A stretch of 64,000 nt of DNA, taken from NCBI GenBank assembly GCA_900312665.1, contig ONZQ02000001.1, forward strand, positions 2,871,729 through 2,935,728. The letters are read 5' to 3'. Below are positions 54,807-64,000 of the stretch, piece after piece (the stretch's first letter is position 1; the number at the start of each line of letters is the position of its first letter). The position numbers and the translations under genes were made by a program. The notes below the pieces were generated by a model. The model had not been told where the DNA came from. It did not search any database and was given only the letters and a program-made list of their open reading frames with translations. The stretch comes from Cephalotrichum gorgonifer (Eukaryota; Ascomycota; Sordariomycetes; Microascales; Microascaceae).

Positions 54807-57800
54807 ATGGCCATCCAGCTACTCTGGCTCCTTATCGCAGCCTGTCTCGCGGGTTTCGTCGCCGCAGACGGCGGAGATGACTTCTATAACAACTTATCCT
54901 CCGACCTCGCCCCGTACGTATCGCACATCCCCTGCCCAGGACAACTACACCCTTGTGCATATCCTGACTGGCCATATTGCAGCTTACTGGCCCTCTTTGG
55001 AGAAAGGGTCACCACACAGTTCATAAGCCAGTCCATAGGCTGGGCTGATAACATCGTCCTGGCAATGGCACCGTTCGGCATACTTACGATCATCGTCAGC
55101 GCTATCAGAGTCGGGGGTCCGTCGTGGCTCAAGGCCGTCATCGGGAGGGCGAGGGAGAATCGTACTGTTGCTGAGTCCGAGTTGATGTCCTCTACATCGC
55201 ATGAGGTGTGCGAGCTCTGGAACGGTCAACATGTCGTCAGGGTCTTGGGATCGGGACCAATCCGGGAATTCATTGTCATGTTGCCCAAAGGAGGCCGGGC
55301 GAACGCGCAGGAGCCGGACCAAACCCAGACTTCTACGAGTACGACTGAATCAGAGAGGGACTCAACTGGTAGTCAGACAGCTGGCTCAGAGGTGCATCTT
55401 GAGACGTCCGTAATGAGCTTGGAGAGAGCCAAGAGTGAGACCTATTTAGGGGTCCCCTATTTAACGGACCGCAGTTAGTACACCCCCAGCTCATTTATCC
55501 TAGTCGACCCAATCTCACCTTGGCGCTAGTACCTACTTTTTGAGAACGCATCTTTGGCAGACTTACAAGGAAAAGCCTGGATCCTCCGACGACTGAGGTG
55601 CTCGAGGGAAAGGAACCTAGCCTCGACACCCCGCTGAGACCTACAATACGAAACACCATCTTCGGCAAGCGTATTCCTCCTCCACACGACCAAGATTCTG
55701 AAAGAGGACCACCAAATCTCGGTACCCCCAAAACCCAAGTTCCCAATGGTCCTGACGTCGAGAGGCGGGACAGAAAACGGCCCAGCAGCAAAATGGGCGA
55801 CAGGGTTCGCCCCCCCGTTGTCGTCATTCGAAATACGAGCGTGCATACACCGAATCTCACCCTCAATGCTCATAACCCAGTAAGGAGGTTGGAGCTATAT
55901 ATCGTTGCTGCTTGTGGCATCATCCTCCAACTTGGCGTCATTGTGTACGCCGGAATCACTGCCAAATATCTCACCCTGGTATTGCTCAAGGATGAGCACC
56001 CTGTCGAGGATTATGCGTTTCCCTGTACGGTGACTGGTATTCTACTTTTGATGTCCGGAGTCCTCATTTGCGCCTACATCGTTGAGAGCAGTACGACAGA
56101 GACAACATACCAGTCGGCGGACGAAATGGAGGCTCGGGTCGTTTGGCTGCAAAGGGCCGGGACCGTCAACGACCAAGCCTTTGAGTCCTTTGATGTGTTC
56201 CCGGACGACCCACAGGTCCTAGTCACGACATCCCAACGAGCACCGAGGCGGAAGTTAGGAGACCTATGGCCAGCAAAAGTCATTCGTGGGGTAACAAAAG
56301 TGCTTCGGGGGCCAACAGATCAGATTGGAGAGACAAAGAGACGTGAAGAAACAGCTCCGCGGAAGTCGTCCCTAAAGTCAGTGCTAGGACAGCCGACAAG
56401 GAGAACATCGGAGGACATCCTCGATATTGAGGTTGAGGCAGTCATAGCCACCACCGGCGCGGCCGTGGGCATCTGCGGCTTCATTGCGCAGTTCATCGGG
56501 TTGCGCGGCATGCACTGGTCAGTTTCGGTCGCCAAGCTCGGCGCAGTCATCATAATTACTCTCCTCAGAGCGTGGGTCCGCCGCGGGCTAGCCAAACCGC
56601 CGAGTTGCGAGCGTCTTGCCTCGGGATTCGAGCTTGACTGGTTTGCGATGGTACTAGGCGACCTTGATAGGGCGCCTTGGCAGGATGTCTCCGACTGTGG
56701 CGAGGAAGTTGCCAGGGACTGGAGGATTGTAACTGGCAGAGGTCCAGAGGGATACAAGAGATTGCATCCCGTAACAGATACTTCGAATCCTAAACAACAT
56801 ACCGAGACGATAGAGAATGGCTCTCCCAGGCGCACCGAGACGGCGGAGGATGGAGTTCCTGTTGCTGGGAATAGCGACACCAGCAACTCGAAGGCACATG
56901 CGGTGATGATGACTAGAAGAGATCTTGGGCGGCTCTCCGGCTGGCAGGGGCCCGCGTCTGCAGAGGCTGCTGCTTTCACAAGAGCCATCGAGATTACTAT
57001 GGATGCTCTATTCGGCGACTCTCTTACCGGTAGTTTCACGTGGACACTCCAAGCCCAATACGCCCAGTCAGGCATACAGCCAGTCAACTTCCGCCTAACA
57101 CAGAGCAACGGGACGTGGGAGGCTTGCTCGGACGAGATCGAGGCGGCGCTATCGCTGTGGCTCTACTCTGTTGGAGAGAAAGAGCAGGACCAACATCGGC
57201 AGCACCATGGAAATCATTTACGCTCCGCAATGCCCGCTTATCAAAGATGGCTCAGGATATCCAGGGCACAGGGCTTGGGAGTCTAGATCAGATCTACCTG
57301 TGCATCATCCCGCCGCTAAGCGTACTTCACAGGCTTCCGCAGGCTGATGCGGTCATCGAATTGGCGCGAAAACATGCCGGACGACACGAGGGGTTGCAGC
57401 ACTGGAAACATGCCGGGTATGTGTATTTGTGGCTCTTCCGTGCGTCAAAGACATTCCCAGCAGAGAGCTATATTTCCGCTAGGGCGGCTGCAGCATTGAT
57501 GGAGTATCTCAGGATACTTACCCAAGCCATAGGATTGAAAGACGCTCAATATCACGACCGGGACCTAGAAGATCGAGGCATCGACTTGAAGGACGCTCAA
57601 TATAACGACTGGGGTGTGGACGGTCTGAAGCTGAAACGGGACATTGAAGAGGAGCTGTGGGCCGTTGATTGGGGGGTCTTGTCAAAACTCATGAGTTTAT
57701 ACGTGCGGCAGCTCCGTCCTTGGAGTTTCATCCCAAAGAAGGAGGTCCAGTCCGGCTGGAAGCCCAAAATGCCCGATACACACTACCCTGAATCGTTTAG

Positions 57801-59199
57801 ATTCACGGGGTTGCATAGGCGTACCACCTATGATTCTTGGGTGGCGCTTGAAAAAGGCACGAGAAAGGAAGAAGAGTTGAACGCGAAGGATATCCACGAC
57901 TGGACACCGCTGCATTACGCTGTACTTGCACGAAAGGGAGACCTAACGCCCACCCGCGAACTCCTGGAACAGCAAGCCGATGTCAGCGCTCGAGATCTGA
58001 TCGAATGGACTCCGCTACATTACGCCTACCCAAGTCGTAAGACTTCAACAGTAAGGTACTTCCTGCGAGAAGGCGCAGACGTTAACGCGCGCGGCAGAGA
58101 CGGAGTATCGCCGCTGCACTGCGCAGTGGCGAGTGGCGATAGCGAGATGGTCCGCGTGCTGGCTGAAGCAGGCGCGGCTCTTGACATCCAGGATGCCACA
58201 GGAAACACAGCACTACTATGGGCTGCGTTCAGGGGCCGTAAGGGCAACGTTGAATATCTGTGGCGAGGTACGAATAGGAAGATGAGGGGCCATTATGGCA
58301 GGACTGCCCTGCATCTAGCAGCGAGAGCCGGGATGCCAAGAGTGGTCAAGCTGATCTGCGACAATCTGCACGCTGGCAAGATTCACAATGAGTACTGGGA
58401 AACCAGGCAAGAAAGGGAGAGGGAGATCAAGGAAGCTGTAGAATCTAGGGACCGTATGGGACAGACGCCGCTACATCTAGCAGCTGAAAACGGACATGAC
58501 GACTGCATGAGAGTGCTCATTTTCAGTATGGGAGCCGACATGGAGGCTACCAATCACAATGGTCTGACGGCACTACATGTAGCCGCTGTCAAGGGGCTCG
58601 CAGATATTGTCAGTCTTCTTATCGCGTTCGAAGCCAACGGGGATATCAAAAAGGTCACGGATGTCAACGGATGGACACTACTGCACAGGGCGGTATGTTA
58701 CCGTTATCCAAAGGGTGTTAGGCTTCTTAATGAGCTAGGGGCCGACAAGGAGGCCAGAGACCGCCGTGCGCTGACACCACTACACCTCGCTGTGCTTCAT
58801 ACCCCGGTGGTGTATATCTCGCTACTCGTCTTGCTGGGAGCTGACAAGGAGGCCAAGGATGAGGCGGGGCAGACACCGCTACAAATTGCCGTGTTTCATA
58901 ACCGTCTGGACGCCATGGAGAGACTTTTGGAGGTAGGGGCCGACGAGAAGGCTAAGGATAATATGGGACGCACACTTCCACACACAGCCGCATATCGCAA
59001 TCACACCAAGGCTATTAGGGTGCTTTGTGAGATGGGAGCCGACAAGGAGGCTAGGGATATGGCGGGGCGGACGCCGCTACGTGCCGCCGTGGCTGAAAAG
59101 AATCACAAGGGTATCAGTGTGCTTTGTGAGCTGGGAGCCGACCAGGAGACTATGCATAGCGATGGCTCGGCAGACGTCGTCACCGAGGGCTCTTCTTGA
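54807..59199 (+). CDS. Large transmembrane ankyrin-repeat protein (junctions uncertain)
   Basis: Tentative model: exons 54807-54913, 54983-55434, 55545-57169 and 57256-59199, 1375 aa. Intron 1 (69 nt, GTACGT, CTGAC, GCAG) is well supported: it joins NLSSDLAP to LLALFGERVTTQF. Junction 2 (GTGAGA..TTTGAG) and junction 3 (GTTGGA..CTCAG) only restore the frame and have weak signals, so a frameshift or decay is possible. The N-terminus has a signal peptide (LLWLLIAACLAGFVAAD) and a span at NIVLAMAPFGILTIIVSAI. Further spans include IVAACGIILQLGVIVYAGI, GILLLMSGVLICAYIVES and AAVGICGFIAQFIGL. The C-terminal 450 residues carry about twelve ankyrin repeats (GQTPLHLAAENGHDD, GLTALHVAAVKGLAD, with a recurring GADKEA turn). 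This matches a multicopy family in Sordariomycetes with no known role. Confidence 0.7.
54914..54982 (+). other. In-frame, stop-free 69-nt intron in the ankyrin gene
   Basis: Starts GTACGT, has CTGAC about 16 nt before the end and finishes TTGCAG. It is 23 codons with no stop. Family members lack the 23 residues it would encode and run directly from DLAP to LLALFGE, so I treat it as an intron. Confidence 0.75.
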
Positions 59200-60855
59200 A
59201 TCTCGGCTAGTATTGCGAGCGGGCGGGGACCCTCGGTTCTTCACGCGTTATGGCCATACGTACTGTTTACTTCTCAGATGTTAAAATATCAAGTTTCGCG
59301 GCTTTGTAAGTACAGACTCCAGTCCCCGGCCGCCTTTTTTTCCCGTCCGTTGCCGGACCCGGGCCGGGTGATGTGGAGCCGTCTCCGCTCTGGCTATGGT
59401 CACATTATATGGTGGCGCTCCATGGTCCCACTTCGGCAGGCTTGTACCCCGAGGTAGCCGGATCCCTTCCCGACGTTCTCTTCGCGGAGTTCCGGGACTT
59501 ACGGAGGGCTAAGATTAGCTTCTGGATTTGGTGTTGTTACAGTGGCGGCGCAGAGCACCCTTTCCTCCTCTTGCATTACTTGTACTCACCCCGGACCGAT
59601 GGCTTGGCGCCGGTGCTTTCTCCGGCTGGTAAGATCGTATATTTCGGAACCAAATCGCATTATTCCAAAGACTTGTCTGGTACCTTCTGCGCTGGCGTTT
59701 TGGAAACCTCCCCCTTCATTATCGATCTTGATATTCAATTTCTTAATCGGGACAGGTATACATGTACCATACTTACCCCGGTGTTCAAGAACTCGTTCAT
59801 GTGGCAGGAGCCATGGGTGCCCACCGAAGTCGTTGAATTTCCTGGTCTCTCAATGGTCAAACAGCAACGAACGGGATGGTGGTGCGTGGCACTTGCCCGG
59901 CCGCCCGCATTATGTACTTGTTGTATTATCCATCCCGCCAAGTGAACGAAAAAAAAAACAAGGCGGCCACAGGGAAGGTGGTTGCCTGGTTTCTGCCTGC
60001 ACTTCTGCCTTTTGCGACTTTGCGCGTTTATCCCTTGTTTCTCTCCCCCCGCTCCCCCCTTCGTCGTTGTCCCGCTGATGCGCCTCATCGGGCTTGCAAA
60101 TTTCCCATCTTGATCCCACCATCGACGTATTGCGCAAGGACGTGAAAAAACACGCCGGAGTTTCGATTTTATCCACCCCAGCCCAAACCTTCATCTCTAC
60201 CTCCGCCTCCATTCTCACGTTTCCCCCGGGGCACTTAACTGCATGTATTGATGCGTTTGAATGATGCACCGCCGAGCTGTGTGCACATGTCCAACTTAAG
60301 GTCGTCCCACCTCACGTCGTATCCTTGGCCAACATCTCGGCCCGCCCACATCTACATATTTCCTCCATATACACGGCCGCCACCCCACTTCACAGTTGTG
60401 AATCCATTCTTCAGCTCGTAGCGCCGCCGAGTCCGATTCCCTCAACCACTGGAATATCAAACGCATTCCCACGCACATGCTGCTACCTGGGTATAGGTAT
60501 GTAGGAGTTTCTTGCGCTGCCCACACGGATTTGATGTCGAATCATCGTCAGCTCTAAATCCTAAAGTGGTGAGGTGAGAATGGCGACCCCGCGATGCTGG
60601 TGCTGATGATGCGGCTAGTGATTTCTGCTACCCAAAGACGGCTGCCTATCGACAACCCGCCTCTCCACATCTCTCTTCTCTGGGCACAATCATCGACACT
60701 CTTAAATCACCTCACGTAGCACCCATCGGCTCGGGCATTCTAAGGCCACCAGAATTGTCAGGGTCTCGCCAAGAGCCTCCCTTCGATCATCCTTCGCTGC
60801 TGTCGTTGTTCCTATTTCCCTAACCACTGAAACCGGCGTCGTGCGTCGATTCAAC
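59200..60855. other. Intergenic region
   Basis: About 1.65 kb. A 190-codon plus frame at 59373-59945 starts at GTG rather than ATG and has no recognised domain; I do not call it. The last 200 bases look like the leader of the zinc-finger gene. Confidence 0.45.
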
Positions 60856-63292
60856 ATGGGGTATCAATCTAACCGGCGGCCTGGCGATAAGGTGTCGCGC
60901 AGGCCCGCCCACTCTTCACAAAATAACCGGAGCATGGAGCTCCCGGGAATGTCCAATGCACCCCTCTCCAAGAATTACATGGCCGCACTACTGGCATCGG
61001 ACTCCCAGCGTCGCCCGGGAATGATGACCCAACACTCCAACACCACACCAGCGTTACTGACCTTCATGGCCACGGAAAACCCCGCACCTTGGAATCCGGT
61101 TCTTGCCTTCTCAGGGCATGGGGGCCAAGGCGGAAACGCTCTGGTGCCTGCCACTGGATATCAAAACTATCGAAATCCAACCCCGATGTCCGCTCCTTCG
61201 GACTCGGGGTATGCAAGCCGGCGCTATATCGACGATATATCATCAATGGGAGAGGCACCCTTCGACCCGAGCCTCCAAGATATGTCCAACCAGTTCGGAA
61301 GTGTGACGTTCGGCCAGTCAAACCATCGTGAGCCACCACCCTCGACTTATAGTGCACCCGGGACAGGCCCTGGGCCAGAACTGCGGTGCAACACCTGCAA
61401 TGAATTCGTCAAGACGAAGTCGGCTATGAAGTACGCCAAACCCAAAGACCATGATGATGAAGAGGAGACTGACGGCCGAGTGCAGCAAACATGTCGCTCG
61501 GCATACTAAACCACATGTCTGTAAAGAGCCGGGCTGCACAAAGGGTTTCGGTACCCAGAACGATCTAGCTCGACACCAGCGCTCCTCGCACAAGTCCTTG
61601 TCAGCACCAGGCAAAAAATACAAGTGCAATCTCGGGCACTGTAGTACCAAGGACAAGGTCTGGCCTCGTGGGGATAACTTTAGATGCCACCTGAAGAGTG
61701 TTCACGCGGTACCCGATGATCTCACCAAAACCCGGTCCTTTCTAGACCAATTCCTGTTACCGTATGTGCAAGCAGAGATACCTCGTGAGCCCCCTTTCGG
61801 TAAACCATTAACGCTTCTCGCCAGGTCTGTGCCCGAAAACGATGCCAACTTACTCCAGGGTATCGGAGGCGGGTCGGTCGTGAGTGTGCTACATGACTTC
61901 CCTACCACACTTGCTGATGACTGGGCCGTGGACTCCTCCTGGAATACTGTTCCTCTGGGCGACACGCCAATGGTCGGCGAAAATGATCAAACAATGGCCG
62001 AGTCTGAAGAAATGCAACTAGAGTACATGGACGGGGCAACGGGGCCTTCTATCTCAACACCACCCCCGAGGAGTCCGAATCTATCCCCTCAGATTCAGAA
62101 GACGTTAGACCACCTCTCCGAGAGTTGTCGTGAGAAACCCATGGGCCCGACGGAAACTGCATCTACGATTGCCCTGCAGCAGCTAGCATACCGGGATCTG
62201 GTCCGACAAGAGTCGAGCGGACCCCATCCCACCAGCCGCAGCGGGGAGGAGGCCAATTTCGCCCGCGTGCCCGACGCGGCGTCTACTCTGCAAGCAGGTC
62301 ATCGTGAGGAGAACAATAATGAATCCGCTTCAAGCAGTCCGGAGGACTCCACGACCTCTCACGGTAGCACTGAAATGGAATTTGACGGCAACATGGCAGT
62401 CGAAGAGGCGCACCGGAGAGAAGGAGAATTTATGAAAAGGTTGCAGGGTATCCCGAAAGATTTTATCCAACGGTACTTGAGGAAGAATGGTATCATTATT
62501 CCTGCCGCTGACGGTGGTGCGGACCGTGACGACTCCGGGACAACCAAGCAGAAGCACAGCTGTACCTGGAAGGATTGCAACCGGGGCTTCAATCGGAAGT
62601 CCGAGCTCAAGTATGTTATGTTCCCCCGTCGTAACCTCTGCACGCTGCGGGTTGCTTGAGACCACGTCTCCTCGAGAAGAAAGACGAGGTTGCTAACGTT
62701 GAATAGCAAGCACGTGCGACGCCACAATAAGCCGTATGGTTGCACCTTCCCCCGGTGTAAGAGCACATTTGGGAGCAAGAGTGACTGGAGGCGGCACGAG
62801 ACCAGCCAGCATTTCCAGCTGGAGATGTGGAAGTGCGACGAACAGCTCGCGAGTGGCAGCATCTGCACTCAGGCCTGCCAGCGGCGCGACGTGTTTGAGA
62901 ACCACCTGAAGAGTGAGCACGGGGTTGAGGATCGCGAGGACATTGAAGCGAGACAGGAGAGGTGTAGGGTCGACCGGAACAGCAGCACCAGGTTCTGGTG
63001 CGGTTTTTGCAAGGATGTCGTGGAGGTCTCTCCGGAGTCGAGTCGCGGTGTGTGCAGCGAGAGGTACGATCACATCGGGAACCACTTCACCGGGAGGAAC
63101 AACTATCCGAAGCGGAACATAGCGGACTGGGTTAGTGGGGACACGGGCTACAGCGATGCCAAGTTAGAGGATGTCAGTCCGGGTGGAATGGATCTTGCCG
63201 AACAGCCCGGGGGGAAGAGGAAGCGGGAGGGGTCGGTCGAGTATGGGGGGGCTGCCCGGCGTGCGAAGAAGGTGTCGGGGCGGAGGGTGTGA
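60856..63292 (+). CDS. C2H2 zinc-finger protein with seven finger-like modules
   Basis: Exons 60856-61430, 61486-62610 and 62707-63292 give 761 aa. Introns are 55 nt (GTACGC, CTGAC, GCAG) and 96 nt (GTATGT, GCTAACG, ATAG). Residues 1-175 are disordered. Finger 1 is C178-x2-C181-x12-H194-x3-H198; next come VCKEPGCTKGFG..H..H and a CNLGHC finger. An acidic linker of about 290 residues follows. The second set has CTWKDCNRGF..KHVRRH, GCTFPRCKSTFG..H..H, CTQACQRRDVF..H..H and FWCGFCKDV..H. A K/R-rich tail (GGKRKREG) may be a nuclear signal. Probably a DNA-binding regulator, with unknown targets. The ATG at 60856 is the first in frame. Both introns interrupt an Asn codon (AA|C) at the same finger position. 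Confidence 0.85.
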
Positions 63293-64000
63293 TGGGCCTC
63301 CTCGATCGGTAGGTTGTGAATGTTCCTCACCCGGATCGGGAGTTTAATACTTTGACTTGGCTAACGCGTGGGTTAAAAAGGAGATGGGGTAGTATTAAGG
63401 GATCTTGTTCCCCTTTTCTTATAGGATATGATGATGATTATGCTGGAGCGAGCTATAAAAGGTTACTGGTGTTCTGGGTTTGGATATCTACGATGATGGA
63501 CAATTACCGGGTATAATGAATGGGCTTTACCAGGGTGACGGGGTTCACGATGGTATACACTATTGGGTAGTATAATGATGGCCATCTTACGGCCCGTTTA
63601 TCTGTGTTGACTGACTGTCCTCGAGCAGTGCTTGTTTGTAGTGCAGACCTCTTGGGTTGATTCTGAGCCCTGACGCGTTCATCCTTAAACATCTAAGCGT
63701 TGGATGATGATTGTCCTCTAGCCGTAGTCATACTTTGTTACTAACATCTACGCGCGCGAAACAGCGACCTATTCCCAGGCTGATCATGCCCGACCCTCAC
63801 TGAGACACCATCGCCAACCAACCGTCCCTCGTCTCTCAATACACAATACATGTAGCATTACGTCGCTGCCCCCCCCCCTCTCAGACGGGTGCTGTGTAAC
63901 ACAACCCAGCCATGACAAACTAATAATAATAATACTGATAATAATGAAGTGGTCGGTATCCCTTTTCCGCTACTGGGATGGGATGTCCGTTGTAGCGTGA
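63293..64000. other. Right-edge intergenic sequence
   Basis: About 0.7 kb after the zinc-finger gene; no gene seen. Contains a C-run near 63870 and an AAT microsatellite at 63921-63945. Confidence 0.5.
63921..63945 (+). repeat. AAT microsatellite
   Basis: TAATAATAATAATA followed by an interrupted ATAATAAT copy in intergenic DNA. Confidence 0.7.

Noticed and set aside
59373..59945. 190-codon ORF after the ankyrin gene
   Set aside because: The frame begins at GTG, has no recognisable domain and carries coding-unlike Trp/Cys clusters.
1..64000. Secondary-metabolite cluster, CRISPR array, rRNA or origin elements
   Set aside because: No polyketide or peptide synthetase, terpene cyclase, regularly spaced direct repeats or rRNA-like blocks were seen.

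Overview
This is a nuclear window from a filamentous ascomycete, most likely a Sordariomycete. Three things support this. The introns are short (about 55-240 nt), start with GT and mostly carry a CTAAC or CTGAC branch site just before the AG. The coding exons are GC-rich and sit in lower-GC intergenic DNA. Several families are fungus-specific: Vac7, a calcofluor-white-hypersensitive-type protein, a Pex24/mug65-type dysferlin-domain protein, and a transmembrane ankyrin protein. I cannot name the order or genus. All gene models are hand-spliced from frame continuity, splice signals and family knowledge; there is no transcript evidence.

Layout, left to right. 1.7-3.7 kb: a divergent pair of ribosomal protein genes, eL30 (-) and uL16 (+), share a 401-bp promoter with a Tbf1-like site. 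6.1-8.0 kb: a coiled-coil protein. 8.0-13.8 kb: a gene-poor stretch. 13.8-16.7 kb: VAC7, with an intron that is in frame and stop-free. 18.3-21.2 kb: the splicing factor Prp1/Prp6, convergent with a small membrane-anchored protein (-). 23.5-25.0 kb: a DysF-domain protein. 25.6-28.0 kb: a mitochondrial PPR-type protein. 29.5-32.0 kb: a seven-exon PP2C phosphatase (-). 34.7-35.9 kb: delta-aminolevulinate dehydratase (-). 38.1-38.5 kb: a decayed relic that looks like a nucleotidylyltransferase gene. 39.1-41.1 kb: an unrecognised basic protein. 41.8-43.7 kb: an amidohydrolase-3 enzyme with a membrane anchor. 44.5-46.2 kb: a kelch protein, convergent with the complex I 24-kDa subunit (-). 50.8-51.1 kb: a tiny cysteine-rich protein. 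54.8-59.2 kb: a large transmembrane ankyrin gene with two uncertain junctions. 60.9-63.3 kb: a C2H2 zinc-finger protein whose two introns sit at matching places in two fingers.

Most genes are unrelated housekeeping functions: translation, splicing, heme synthesis, respiration, vacuolar lipid signalling and phosphatase signalling. There is no biosynthetic cluster, transposase, CRISPR array, rRNA or convincing tRNA. Two assembly gaps (N runs) are flanked by low-complexity sequence. The right third (48-60 kb) is gene-poor and holds the orphan ORFs and the fast-evolving ankyrin gene, so it looks like the accessory part of the window. I found no clearly new multi-gene system. The best leads are the in-frame introns, the duplicated finger-plus-intron module, the nucleotidylyltransferase relic and an intergenic 8-mer that recurs more often than chance.
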